Shown one piece after another: positions 1 to 8,429 of a stretch of DNA of 64,000 nt. The stretch is from an uncultured Flavobacteriaceae bacterium (lineage in GTDB: Bacteria > Bacteroidota > Bacteroidia > Flavobacteriales > Flavobacteriaceae), in the NCBI GenBank assembly GCA_913065125.1, contig CAJYAG010000002.1:434001-498000 (forward strand), given 5' to 3'. A program made the translations under genes and the position numbers. A model generated the notes under the pieces. It made no database searches, was not told the DNA's origin, and saw only the letters and a list, made by a program, of their open reading frames with translations. The stretch's first letter is position 1; each line of letters begins with the position of its first letter.

Positions 1-1
1 T

Positions 2-2911
2 GCAAGTATCGAGCAAAAATCTAAGGAATTACAACCAATTCCGTTTACAAAAGCAGTTAATTTTAAAACAAATACAACCTATTTAAAATACGCTGCAATT
101 CCGGTTTTAATTTGGATAATTATTACCATTACAGGCAATTTTAACATGTTTAATGCATCTTTTAAACGAGTTGTACATTACAGAACTGCATTCGTTCCGC
201 CAGCGCCGTTTTCGTTTTATGTAATAAATCAAAATCTAAAAGTAATTCAAGGTAAACCATTCACGCTAGAAATTGAAACGAAAGGAAAAGTGACACCGTC
301 AGATGTTACTATTTTCTACAACAATCAAAGTTATTTTTTACAACATCAAAACGGAATCTTTTCGTACACGTTTACTGACACCAGAAATGATATTAATTTT
401 TATGTAGAAGCAAACGGAATTACTTCAGAAAATTACGAATTGAATGTTATTAAAACACCAACAATTCAGCATATTTCTATTGATTTAAAGTATCCGAAAT
501 ATATTGGTAAAAAGAACGAAAAGATTAACAATACGGGAACAATTTTAATTCCGGAAGGCACAAAAACTACGTGGAACGTAGCTACAAATCAAACAGATTC
601 TGTTGCTTTTATTTCAGCGAAAAACAAAATATTTTTTAACGAATCTAAAAACAACTTTTTCACTTTTTCTAAACGGATTTTAAAACCGCTGAGGTATCAA
701 ATTGCAACATCAAATTCTGAATTAAAAGAGTTTGAAAAACTCTATTTTACAATTGATGTTGTAAAAGATGAATTCCCAGAAATAGAAGTGTTGTCTGATA
801 TTGATAGTTTAAATAATTCAGCGCAATTTGCTGGAAAATTTTCTGATGATTATGGAATTAAAAGACTAGAAGTTGTTTTTTATGATGAGGAAAATCCGAC
901 AGAAAAAAGGACTCAAAAAATAATGTTTGATAAAGAACAAAACCAAACGTTCTATTATAATTTTCCGGGCGATTTAGAAATCAATAAAGGCATTAATTAC
1001 GAAGTTTATTTTCAGGTTTTTGATAATGATGCTGTAAACGGAAGTAAAAAAAGTGAAAGCAAAAAGTTTCGTTTTAGAAATAAAACAGATAACGAAATTG
1101 AAGAAGAATCGGTTTTACAACAGCGCAAACAAATTAAATCGATAGAAAATGCGCTGCAACAAAAGAAAGATCAAAAAAAGGAATTAGAAGAAATAAAGCA
1201 AAATTTACAGAACAATAAAAATGTAAACTGGAATGATAAAAAAAAGATTGACAATTATATAAAGCATCAAGAACAATACAAACAAATGATGCATCGTCAA
1301 ACAGACAAACTGCAAGAAAACATTAAAGATTTACCAAAAGACTCTGAAACAATAAAAGAAAAGAAAGCGCAACTTAAAAAAAGAATAGAAGAGCTTAAAA
1401 AATTAGAAAAAGAACAAAAATTGTTAGAAGAATTAAAAAAATTAGCAGAAAAATTAAATAAAGATGAATTGCTTAAAAAAGTAAAGCAATTAACAGAGCA
1501 AAATAAACAACAAGAACGAAGTTTAGAAAGAATATTAGAACTTACAAAACGATTTTATGTTGAGCAAAAAACCATGCAAATTGCGAATAAATTAGAAGAA
1601 CTTTCAAAGAAACAAGATAGTATTGCTACATCTCCAACATCAGATTTAAACCAACAAAAAGAGATAAAGAAAGACTTTAAAGAAATAGAAAAAGAACTGA
1701 ATGATTTAGAGAAAGACAATACAGCGTTGAAAGAACCAATGCAACTTCCCGATACAAAAGAAGACCAAAAGGAAGTGAACAATCAATTAAATAAAGCAGA
1801 AGAAAATAATTCGTTGGATAAAAATCAACAACAAAAAAATCAGAAAAAAGCATCTCAAAAAATGCAAGAAATGAGTCAGAAAATGCAACAAGCAATGTCT
1901 GACATGGAAGGAGAAATGAAAGAAGCGAATGAGAAATCGTTACGAATTATTTTAGAAAACCTTTTAAATTTTTCTTTTAAGCAAGAAAACCTGATGAATA
2001 CGTTTTCTAAACTAAGTGTAGAACATCCAGATTTTGGTAAAGAATTAAAAAGTCAGAACACCTTAAAAACCTATTTTGAACATATTGATGATAGTTTATA
2101 TGTCTTGTCTATGCGATTGACAGAAATATCGCCAATTGTGCAAAAAGATCTTACAAGTGCACATTATAATTTAGATCAATCTTTAGAAAATTTTGCAGAA
2201 AACAGATTTAATAATGCATTGTCAAATCAACAATATGTTATGACTTCGGTGAATAATTTAGCAGATTTTTTAAGTGATATTTTAGACAATATGCAGCAAC
2301 CAAAAATGTCTAAATCAGGAAAAGGAAAAAAAGGAGGAAAGTCGTTTAGCTTGCCAGATATTATTCAGAAGCAAGAAGATATTGTAAAGAAAATGCAGCA
2401 AGGGAAGAAAAAAGGAGAACAACAAAACGGACAAAAGCAAGGAGATCAAAATGGAGAAAGCAAAGGAAATAGCAATAATGATTTGGATGGAGAATTGTAT
2501 AAAACCTATCAACAGCAATCTCAATTACGACAAGAATTGCAGGAAGCACTTCAAAAAAAGGGATTAGGAAATAGTCCAGAAGCAAAAAAAGTGCTAAAAT
2601 CAATGGAAGAATTGGAGAACGAAATTCTAGAAAAAGGATTTAATTCCACAACGCTTCAAAAAATGCAGCAGCTTAAGTACAACCTTTTAAAATTAGATAA
2701 AGCAGCGTTTGAACAAGAGAAAGACACCAAAAGAAAATCGAATTCTAATCAACAAATATACAACTCAAATAATGCTAAATTTTTGATTAAAAAACTGTTT
2801 TACAATCAAACAGAAATATTAAACAGACAATCATTACCTTTGCAAAAAAATTACAAAAAGAAAGTACAAGAGTATTTTAGTAATTCAAAAAGTAAAAATA
2901 ATAGTGATTGA
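2..2911 (+). CDS. DUF4175 family protein, 5' end outside the window
   Basis: The reading frame is open from base 2, so the ATG at 146 is internal and the gene starts left of the window; at least 969 residues remain. A hydrophobic stretch rich in Ile, Val and Thr encoded at about 95-145 looks like a membrane anchor. After it come about 300 residues of beta-rich, Ig-like sequence, then a very long Lys/Glu/Gln-rich coiled coil (about 1100-1960) and a Gly/Lys/Gln-rich low-complexity tail (about 2300-2480). This matches the large flavobacterial DUF4175 proteins usually found directly before ybeY and mnmG. The function is not known; membrane anchoring and a rod-like extracytoplasmic part are inferred. 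It overlaps ybeY by 8 bases, so the two are probably co-translated. Confidence 0.8.
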   Translation, partial: ASIEQKSKELQPIPFTKAVNFKTNTTYLKYAAIPVLIWIIITITGNFNMFNASFKRVVHYRTAFVPPAPFSFYVINQNLKVIQGKPFTLEIETKGKVTPSDVTIFYNNQSYFLQHQNGIFSYTFTDTRNDINFYVEANGITSENYELNVIKTPTIQHISIDLKYPKYIGKKNEKINNTGTILIPEGTKTTWNVATNQTDSVAFISAKNKIFFNESKNNFFTFSKRILKPLRYQIATSNSELKEFEKLYFTIDVVKDEFPEIEVLSDIDSLNNSAQFAGKFSDDYGIKRLEVVFYDEENPTEKRTQKIMFDKEQNQTFYYNFPGDLEINKGINYEVYFQVFDNDAVNGSKKSESKKFRFRNKTDNEIEEESVLQQRKQIKSIENALQQKKDQKKELEEIKQNLQNNKNVNWNDKKKIDNYIKHQEQYKQMMHRQTDKLQENIKDLPKDSETIKEKKAQLKKRIEELKKLEKEQKLLEELKKLAEKLNKDELLKKVKQLTEQNKQQERSLERILELTKRFYVEQKTMQIANKLEELSKKQDSIATSPTSDLNQQKEIKKDFKEIEKELNDLEKDNTALKEPMQLPDTKEDQKEVNNQLNKAEENNSLDKNQQQKNQKKASQKMQEMSQKMQQAMSDMEGEMKEANEKSLRIILENLLNFSFKQENLMNTFSKLSVEHPDFGKELKSQNTLKTYFEHIDDSLYVLSMRLTEISPIVQKDLTSAHYNLDQSLENFAENRFNNALSNQQYVMTSVNNLADFLSDILDNMQQPKMSKSGKGKKGGKSFSLPDIIQKQEDIVKKMQQGKKKGEQQNGQKQGDQNGESKGNSNNDLDGELYKTYQQQSQLRQELQEALQKKGLGNSPEAKKVLKSMEELENEILEKGFNSTTLQKMQQLKYNLLKLDKAAFEQEKDTKRKSNSNQQIYNSNNAKFLIKKLFYNQTEILNRQSLPLQKNYKKKVQEYFSNSKSKNNSD

Positions 2912-3317
2912 GTTTAATTACGAAACAGATTTTAAATTATCAAACGAAAAGGAACTTACCGATTGGATTGTAAGCTGTATTGAAAAAGACGACTTTAAAG
3001 TAGGAGAAATTAATTATATTTTCTGTGACGATGCGTATTTACATAAATTAAATATTGAGTTTTTACAACACGACACCTATACAGATATAATTAGCTTTGA
3101 CAATTCGTTAGGTAAAATTATAAGTGGAGATGTTTTTATCTCTGTAGAAAGAGTCGCAGAAAACGCTATAACCTATAATTCTACTTTTGATGTAGAATTA
3201 CATCGCGTAATTATTCATGGAATTTTGCATTACATGGGTTTTAAAGATAAAACAACAGATGAGAAATTAATAATGAGAAATAAAGAAAATCAGTGCTTAA
3301 ACAATTTAAAAAGCTGA
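2904..3317 (+). CDS. ybeY: Endoribonuclease YbeY (16S rRNA maturation)
   Basis: YbeY is a single-strand endoribonuclease that acts in 16S rRNA 3' end maturation and ribosome quality control. The 137-residue product has the usual length and the zinc-site motif HGILHYMGFKDK near the C-terminus. The first two histidines are present, but the position of the third (GYDH in E. coli) is occupied by KD. I recall Asp at this place in other Bacteroidota YbeY proteins. The start is GTG at 2904: no in-frame ATG exists before the core, and this start overlaps the upstream DUF4175 stop by 8 bases, suggesting translational coupling. mnmG follows after 43 bases. Confidence 0.9.
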   Translation: MIEFNYETDFKLSNEKELTDWIVSCIEKDDFKVGEINYIFCDDAYLHKLNIEFLQHDTYTDIISFDNSLGKIISGDVFISVERVAENAITYNSTFDVELHRVIIHGILHYMGFKDKTTDEKLIMRNKENQCLNNLKS

Positions 3318-3338
3318 AAATCAATTAAATAAAAAAAT

Positions 3339-3354
3339 AGTTTCACGTGGAACA
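3339..3354 (+). promoter_or_regulatory. parS-like ParB-binding site upstream of mnmG
   Basis: The 16-mer AGTTTCACGTGGAACA differs only in its first base from the parS consensus read as TGTTTCACGTGNAACA. ParB spreads from parS to help segregate the chromosome origin. The site ends 6 bases before the mnmG ATG and lies in the 43-base gap after ybeY. A second, weaker copy follows mnmG at 5247. The match is read directly; ParB binding is inferred from the consensus. Confidence 0.7.
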
Positions 3355-3360
3355 TGCATA

Positions 3361-5238
3361 ATGAGTCTTTTTTCAACAACATATGATGTAATTGTAGTTG
3401 GCGGTGGTCACGCAGGAAGTGAAGCAGCGGCAGCAAGCGCAAATATGGGCGCACATACTTTGCTAATAACAATGAGTTTGCAAACCATAGCACAAATGAG
3501 TTGTAATCCTGCAATGGGTGGAATTGCAAAAGGACAAATTGTTAGAGAAATTGATGCGCTTGGCGGATTTAGCGGAATTGTTACAGACAAAACTGCTATT
3601 CAGTTTAAAATGCTGAACAAATCAAAAGGCCCTGCAATGTGGAGTCCGAGAGCACAATCAGATAGAATGCGCTTTTCTGAAGAGTGGAGAAAAGTTTTAG
3701 AACAAACAGATAATTTAGATTTTTATCAAGATTCTGTGAATGGATTGTTGTTTGATGGCAATAGAATTGTAGGTGTCAAAACAGTTTTGGGTTTAGAAAT
3801 AAAATCAACAACGGTAATTATTACAGCAGGAACTTTTTTAAATGGATTGATTCATATTGGAGATAAAACATTTGGAGGAGGAAGAGCGGGTGAAGGAGCT
3901 TCAACCGGAATTACAGAAGATTTAGTTAAGATAGGATTCGAATCTGGTAGAATGAAAACAGGAACACCTCCAAGAGTAGATGCACGTTCCTTAGATTTTT
4001 CTAAAATGATAGAACAGCCTGGTGATGAAAATCCTGAAAAATTTTCATTTTTACCAATTACAAAACCATTAACAAAACAACGTTCTTGTTATTTGACGTA
4101 TACAAATCCAGAAGTGCATGCGCTGCTAAGAGAAGGTTTTGATAGATCACCAATGTTTAATGGTAGAATTCAATCTACCGGTCCAAGATATTGTCCGTCT
4201 GTTGAAGATAAAGTGGATCGTTTTGCTTCAAAAGATAGACACCAAATGTTTATTGAGCCAGAAGGTTGGGATACCGTTGAAATCTATGTAAACGGATTTT
4301 CTACATCTTTGCCAGAGGATATTCAGGACAAAGCAATTCGTGCTGTAGCGGGTTTTGAAAATGTTAAGTTTCTACGTTATGGTTACGCAATTGAATACGA
4401 TTATTTTCCTCCAACACAATTAAAACATTCTTTAGAAACAAAGTTGGTAGAAAATTTGTTTTTTGCTGGACAAATTAACGGAACAACAGGGTATGAAGAA
4501 GCAGCTTCTCAAGGATTAATGGCGGGAATTAATGCGGTTTTAAAAATCAACAACAAAGAACCATTTATATTAAAAAGAAACGAAGCTTATATCGGAGTTT
4601 TAATTGACGATTTAATTACAAAAGGCACAGAAGAACCATATAGAATGTTTACTTCTAGAGCAGAATATAGAACTTTATTAAGACAAGATAATGCCGATTT
4701 AAGATTAACACCTAGGTCTTACGAATTAGGTTTGGCTTCTGAAGAACGTATGAAACGCGTTTTAGAAAAGCGAGAAAAAACCGCATTATTAATTGCTTTT
4801 TTAACTAATTTAAGTGTTAAAAAAGAAGCGCTAAATAGTATTTTAGAAAAGAAAAATTTAGCATTGGTTTCTCAATCGATGAAGCTTTTTAAAGTTGCTG
4901 CAAGACCACAATTAGCCTTTTCAGATTTTGTACATCTTGATCAATTAAGTAGTTTTATTTCTGAGCACAATATAGATGCTGAAGTTATTGAGCAAGTAGA
5001 AATATATCTAAAATATTCTGGTTATATAGAAAAAGAAAAGAACAATGCAGACAAGTTAAATAGACTTGAAAACGTTACAATTCCTCATGCTTTTGATTAT
5101 TCGAAAGTAAAATCTCTTTCTTTTGAAGCTAGAGAAAAATTGAATAAAATAAAACCAACTTCTATTTCACAAGCGAGTAGAATTAGTGGAGTTTCACCTA
5201 GTGATGTCTCTGTTTTATTGGTGTATATGGGAAGGTAA
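3361..5238 (+). CDS. mnmG: tRNA uridine-5-carboxymethylaminomethyl(34) synthesis enzyme MnmG
   Basis: MnmG (GidA) works with MnmE to add the carboxymethylaminomethyl group to U34 of certain tRNAs, using FAD and a folate one-carbon unit. The 625-residue product has the N-terminal dinucleotide-binding motif VGGGHAG (residues 13-19), the CNPAMGGIAKG signature, the RMKTGTPPR and GPRYCPS blocks, and the C-terminal FAGQINGTTGYEEA and EPYRMFTSRAEYR motifs, all collinear with the E. coli enzyme. Length is normal. The ATG at 3361 gives the standard N-terminus. parS-like sequences flank the gene on both sides, consistent with the origin-proximal position that gidA has in many bacteria. Confidence 0.98.
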   Translation: MSLFSTTYDVIVVGGGHAGSEAAAASANMGAHTLLITMSLQTIAQMSCNPAMGGIAKGQIVREIDALGGFSGIVTDKTAIQFKMLNKSKGPAMWSPRAQSDRMRFSEEWRKVLEQTDNLDFYQDSVNGLLFDGNRIVGVKTVLGLEIKSTTVIITAGTFLNGLIHIGDKTFGGGRAGEGASTGITEDLVKIGFESGRMKTGTPPRVDARSLDFSKMIEQPGDENPEKFSFLPITKPLTKQRSCYLTYTNPEVHALLREGFDRSPMFNGRIQSTGPRYCPSVEDKVDRFASKDRHQMFIEPEGWDTVEIYVNGFSTSLPEDIQDKAIRAVAGFENVKFLRYGYAIEYDYFPPTQLKHSLETKLVENLFFAGQINGTTGYEEAASQGLMAGINAVLKINNKEPFILKRNEAYIGVLIDDLITKGTEEPYRMFTSRAEYRTLLRQDNADLRLTPRSYELGLASEERMKRVLEKREKTALLIAFLTNLSVKKEALNSILEKKNLALVSQSMKLFKVAARPQLAFSDFVHLDQLSSFISEHNIDAEVIEQVEIYLKYSGYIEKEKNNADKLNRLENVTIPHAFDYSKVKSLSFEAREKLNKIKPTSISQASRISGVSPSDVSVLLVYMGR

Positions 5239-5246
5239 AAAACGTA

Positions 5247-5262
5247 AGTTCCATGTGGAACA
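5247..5262 (+). promoter_or_regulatory. Second parS-like palindrome, downstream of mnmG
   Basis: AGTTCCATGTGGAACA lies 8 bases after the mnmG stop and matches 13 of 16 positions of TGTTTCACGTGNAACA. The outer arms GTTCC and GGAAC pair perfectly. It is weaker than the site at 3339, but the placement on the other flank of the same gene makes chance less likely. It lies 20 bases before the next start codon, so a role as an operator for that gene is an alternative. Confidence 0.45.
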
Positions 5263-5281
5263 TTGTAATTATTGCTTTATT

Positions 5282-6151
5282 ATGAAAAGAGAAAAAGAAC
5301 TATACAAAGGATTAAAACCTTTTATGAGTTGTGTAGATCATACCGTTTCAAAAGAATCGTATGAGCTTTTGTTGAATGAAGATTTCGATATGATGGTTAC
5401 TTTGCCTGTTCCGTCGGATTTAGAAAATTACTACAAAAGTGAAGCATATATATCTCATACAAATGCGAGTAAAAGTCTTGTTGATAAAATTTATCAAAAA
5501 GTAAGAAAACGTACTTTACAAAATAAATTAGGAATTTTAAATTCATTTAAATTTTCGGATAAAAAAATCTTAGATGTTGGATCTGGAACAGGGGATTTTT
5601 TAGCTACTTGTAAAAAAGACAATTGGAATGTTTTTGGGGTTGAACCAAATGAAGATGCAAGAACGATTTCAAAAAAAAATGGAATAAATTCTATTAATGA
5701 TATTTCATTCTTAAAAGAAAATAATTTTGATGTAATTACACTTTGGCATGTTTTAGAACATGTAGAAAATCTATTAGAATATATAGAAGTTTTAAAATCG
5801 AAATTAAAACCAAACGGAGTTTTAATAATTGCGGTTCCAAATTATAAAAGTTTTGATGCAAAATATTATAAAGAGTTTTGGGCGGCTTTTGATGTTCCAA
5901 GGCATCTTTGGCATTTTTCTCAAACTTCAATACAAAAATTATTTGCCAAGGTTTCTATGAAGGTAGAAAAAACAATTCCGATGAAATACGATTCCTATTA
6001 TGTTTCTATGTTGAGTGAAAAATATAAATCTGGAAGAACTAATTTTATAAAAGCACTTTACATCGGATTTCTTTCAAACTTGAAAGCCAAATCAACTTCA
6101 GAGTATTCTTCGCTTATTTATGTGATTAAAAACACAAAAAACAGCATTTAA
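5282..6151 (+). CDS. Class I SAM-dependent methyltransferase
   Basis: The product (289 residues) has a clear SAM-binding motif I, ILDVGSGTGDFL, followed by the acidic NVFGVEPN strand and the LWHVLEHV motif typical of UbiE/Coq3-like class I enzymes. The last third (after FDVPRHLWHFS) resembles small-molecule or sugar C-methyltransferase relatives found next to mnmG in flavobacteria. The substrate cannot be read from the sequence. The frame opens upstream inside mnmG, but the ATG at 5282 is preferred because it lies after the mnmG stop and begins with a conserved-looking KREKELYKGLKPF segment. Confidence 0.88.
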   Translation: MKREKELYKGLKPFMSCVDHTVSKESYELLLNEDFDMMVTLPVPSDLENYYKSEAYISHTNASKSLVDKIYQKVRKRTLQNKLGILNSFKFSDKKILDVGSGTGDFLATCKKDNWNVFGVEPNEDARTISKKNGINSINDISFLKENNFDVITLWHVLEHVENLLEYIEVLKSKLKPNGVLIIAVPNYKSFDAKYYKEFWAAFDVPRHLWHFSQTSIQKLFAKVSMKVEKTIPMKYDSYYVSMLSEKYKSGRTNFIKALYIGFLSNLKAKSTSEYSSLIYVIKNTKNSI

Positions 6152-6168
6152 AAGCCCTTTTAGAAACG

Positions 6169-6197
6169 AAAAACAACTCAAGAGTAGTCTTGTTTTT
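6169..6197 (+). terminator. Imperfect hairpin after the methyltransferase gene
   Basis: AAAAACAA and TTGTTTTT arms with a second inner ACT/AGT pairing form an imperfect A/U-rich stem. It stands just before the stronger hairpin at 6207 and may act with it as a tandem terminator. Confidence 0.35.
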
Positions 6198-6206
6198 AAA
6201 ATTAAA

Positions 6207-6242
6207 AAAACGTCTTAAAAGCGATGTTTTAAGGTGTTTTTT
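6207..6242 (+). terminator. Rho-independent terminator after the mnmG group
   Basis: The arms around the loop GCGATG pair as CTTAAAA with TTTTAAG, extended by two G-T wobbles and AAAAC with GTTTT. A run of T follows. It lies between the methyltransferase (+) and the DoxX-like gene (-), so it may serve both strands. Confidence 0.6.
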
Positions 6243-6295
6243 AATAGGTTCTATTTATTTAAGGTATTGGTAGTAATCAATATTATTGATACACT

Positions 6296-6694
6296 TTATC
6301 TACTCAATAAATACACTCCAAATATTGTGGTTGCAAAATAAACGGCTAATGTCATCGCGCCAGCATAATCTTTTGCCAACCTTTGACCGATTAATAAAAA
6401 GACCAACGTTAAAGCAGCTAATTCTGTTCCTAAAAGTGCGTACGTTTTAATTCCTTTTGTCGCTAATTGATAAATTCCAATTATCATAAAAAGACTAGCA
6501 ATAATTTCTACAATTAAAATTACAGCCAATAATAAAGGAACCATATTTTTTAATGGTGAATTAGAAAAGTGTTCTTTAATAAAAGATAAATTTCCATTCC
6601 AATCTAAAAGTTTATCAATTCCAGATTGTAAAAAAGTGACAATTAAAAAAAGTAGAATTAATATTTCTGTTGGGTAATTTTTTAATACTTCCAT
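6296..6694 (-). CDS. DoxX-like small membrane protein
   Basis: The 132-residue product is very hydrophobic, with four probable membrane spans (about residues 9-24, 50-75, 82-104 and 112-130) and the short FLQSGIDKLLDW segment after the first span that is typical of DoxX/SURF4-type proteins. DoxX relatives are small membrane proteins with varied or unknown roles in redox or membrane processes. No partner gene lies beside it: the next gene on this strand starts about 1.1 kb away and has its own terminator. The start ATG at 6694 gives a typical length. Confidence 0.65.
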   Translation of the reverse strand: MEVLKNYPTEILILLFLIVTFLQSGIDKLLDWNGNLSFIKEHFSNSPLKNMVPLLLAVILIVEIIASLFMIIGIYQLATKGIKTYALLGTELAALTLVFLLIGQRLAKDYAGAMTLAVYFATTIFGVYLLSR

Positions 6695-6731
6695 AAAATA
6701 GATTTGTTACCTAGCAAAACTACTAAAAAGA

Positions 6732-6764
6732 AAGATGCGAGCAATATATTATTACTCGCATCTT
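6732..6764 (-). terminator. Terminator after the repeat lipoprotein gene
   Basis: Perfect 10-base arms AAGATGCGAG and CTCGCATCTT with a 13-base A/T loop. Read on the - strand, a T-rich run follows the stem. It lies 30 bases past the stop of the lipoprotein gene. Confidence 0.7.
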
Positions 6765-6793
6765 ATCCAATCTCCAAACAAATTTTTTAACTA

Positions 6794-7792
6794 TTATTTA
6801 CTACACAATGCGTCTAATTCTTCTTGGCTATTTATTACCATTGTTGTTCCGTCTTTAATTATTGATAAAGGAAACACATAAACTGGTCTAACACCTTTTG
6901 CTAAGCTTTTGTAATATGTTTTTAATTCATCTTTATTTGCAATTTCTTTAGTTGTGTTATCTTCTAACGTTACAGAAATAGGAAATACAAATTCTGGTCT
7001 TTTTCCCTTTTTAGGTTTTTTTACCAATGCATCAAACTCTTCTTGAGTGTTTACAATAATTGTTTCTCCGTTTCTTTTAACAGAAATAGGAAATACAAAC
7101 ACTGGTTTTACACCATCAGCTAACGTATCTAAATAAGCTTTAAACTCGTCTTTATTGGCAATTTCTAAGGTAGTTGAATCTTCTAAAACAACCGATAAAG
7201 GAAATAGTAAATGTGGTCTTCTTCCTTTTGCTGGTTTTCCCATCAACGCTTTTAATTCATTTTCGTCAGAAACCTCTATTGTTTTTCCGTTTACTAAAAT
7301 TGATAAAGGAAATACAAATACTGGCTTAACACCTTCATCTAAAGCATCTAAATAGGCTCTTAATGCCTCTTTATCAGCAATATCTTTTGGACTTCCATCT
7401 GTTAATTCAACAGAAATAGGAAAAATAAATTCAGGTTTTTTTCTTCCCCTGGTTCTTTTAATCAACATTTTTAATTGTCTCATATCGTTCACAGTAATTA
7501 CTTCATTATCAACTGTAATTTCAAAAGGAAAAGTAAGTTTAGGTTTGTTTGTTTTTGATGCATAATCTTCCATATCATAATCACTATTAATTGTAGTAGT
7601 TGCTTCTGTATTAGTTATTGCAGTAACAGGATATGTGATAATCATAGTTTCTACCATGCTTATAACTTCTTCTTTATTAAGTGAGTTTTGAGCTTCAAAA
7701 ATTTCCGCATCTTCTGTTGTTGCATCTTGACAGGCAACCATTGAGCTGACTATTATTGTTAGCGCTATTAATTTTTTTACGAATACTTTCAT
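6794..7792 (-). CDS. Lipoprotein with seven alternating 36/37-residue repeats
   Basis: The 332-residue product starts with a signal peptide ending in the lipobox MVAC (Cys21), so an outer- or inner-membrane lipoprotein is expected. From about residue 86 it consists of seven repeats marked by F-P-(I/L/F)-(S/E), with FP at 88, 124, 161, 197, 234, 270 and 307. The spacing alternates 36 and 37. Two unit types alternate: one ends in a basic segment such as KPAKGRRP, the other in a DALDEGVKPV-like segment. I do not recognise a named domain. It is divergent from the ECF sigma gene and carries the same promoter-like element as fecR, which suggests it belongs to that regulon, perhaps as a surface partner of the TonB receptor. 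That role is inference. Confidence 0.75.
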   Translation of the reverse strand: MKVFVKKLIALTIIVSSMVACQDATTEDAEIFEAQNSLNKEEVISMVETMIITYPVTAITNTEATTTINSDYDMEDYASKTNKPKLTFPFEITVDNEVITVNDMRQLKMLIKRTRGRKKPEFIFPISVELTDGSPKDIADKEALRAYLDALDEGVKPVFVFPLSILVNGKTIEVSDENELKALMGKPAKGRRPHLLFPLSVVLEDSTTLEIANKDEFKAYLDTLADGVKPVFVFPISVKRNGETIIVNTQEEFDALVKKPKKGKRPEFVFPISVTLEDNTTKEIANKDELKTYYKSLAKGVRPVYVFPLSIIKDGTTMVINSQEELDALCSK

Positions 7793-7821
7793 GATTTTTG
7801 TTTTTTAATGTTCACTAATAA

Positions 7822-7847
7822 AACAGGTAATTAAAAGAATACCCTAC
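7822..7847 (-). promoter_or_regulatory. Probable ECF-sigma promoter of the lipoprotein gene
   Basis: On the - strand this reads GTAGGGTATT, 11 bases, then CTGTT. Exactly the same two blocks with the same 11-base spacing occur before fecR (8430-8455). The element lies 30-55 bases before the lipoprotein ATG. The divergent sigma factor is the natural candidate to read it. Confidence 0.6.
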
Positions 7848-7877
7848 CGAAAAATCTAAAAAAATAAAAAAATCTCC

Positions 7878-7885
7878 TATTTTTG
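7878..7885 (+). promoter_or_regulatory. -7 box (TATTTTTG) before the ECF sigma gene
   Basis: TATTTTTG fits the Bacteroidota housekeeping -7 consensus TAnnTTTG and lies 18 bases before the preferred ATG at 7904. No good -33 TTG is visible at the expected distance. Confidence 0.4.
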
Positions 7886-7903
7886 AGAAATAATAAGGGT
7901 TTC

Positions 7904-8413
7904 ATGTCAGAAAAAAAATCGGTTTGTGAGTCAAAAGTATTTGAAGAATTGTACGCAGAGCACTCAAAATCTGTGTACAATTTTGCATTTTATAAAACAG
8001 GAAACTCAGCAAAATCAGAAGATTTAGTACAAGAAGCATTTATTAAAATGTGGAACAATTGTGCAAAAATAATTTTTGAAAAAGCAAAATCATATCTTTT
8101 AACAGTAGTTAATAATTTATTTTTAAATCAGGTTGCACATCAAAAAGTAGTATTAAATTATACTTTGATTGGCGGAAAAGAAGCTACAAACGAAAGTCCA
8201 GAGTTTTTAATGGAAGAAAAAGAGTTTATGGACAAGCTCCAGAATGCCATTTCCGATTTAAAAGAAGGACAAAGAGAAGTCTTTTTATTAAATAGAATTG
8301 ATAAAAAAACCTATAAAGAAATTGCAGAAATGTTATCCATCTCTGTAAAAACTGTAGAAAAAAGAATGCATTTAGCATTAAAACAATTAAGAGAAACCAT
8401 AGGAAACATTTAA
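7904..8413 (+). CDS. ECF-family RNA polymerase sigma factor
   Basis: The product (169 residues) has the two-domain ECF layout. Region 2 includes YNFAFYKTGNSAKSEDLVQEAFIKMWNN, and region 4 includes the helix-turn-helix YKEIAEMLSISVKTVEKRMHLALKQLR. It resembles the FecI-like/RpoE-Bacteroidota sigma factors that partner a FecR anti-sigma. The frame opens at a TTG (7883), but ATG 7904 is preferred because the -7 box at 7878-7885 would overlap the longer start. The anti-sigma gene follows 63 bases later and the TonB receptor after it, which is the standard signalling trio. Confidence 0.93.
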   Translation: MSEKKSVCESKVFEELYAEHSKSVYNFAFYKTGNSAKSEDLVQEAFIKMWNNCAKIIFEKAKSYLLTVVNNLFLNQVAHQKVVLNYTLIGGKEATNESPEFLMEEKEFMDKLQNAISDLKEGQREVFLLNRIDKKTYKEIAEMLSISVKTVEKRMHLALKQLRETIGNI

Positions 8414-8429
8414 TCATCAAAAATAAAAA

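Noticed and set aside
1555..2603. Long reverse-strand frames within the DUF4175 coiled-coil region
   Set aside because: They are shadows of the Lys/Glu/Gln-rich forward frame and show hydrophobic low-complexity translations only.
5186..5281. Longer methyltransferase start inside mnmG
   Set aside because: It would overlap mnmG by 53 bases and add a non-conserved Trp/Cys-rich stretch; ATG 5282 after the mnmG stop fits the family better.
6702..6715. GTTACC half-site before the DoxX-like gene
   Set aside because: The matching left arm GGTAAC is absent, so it does not form the palindrome.
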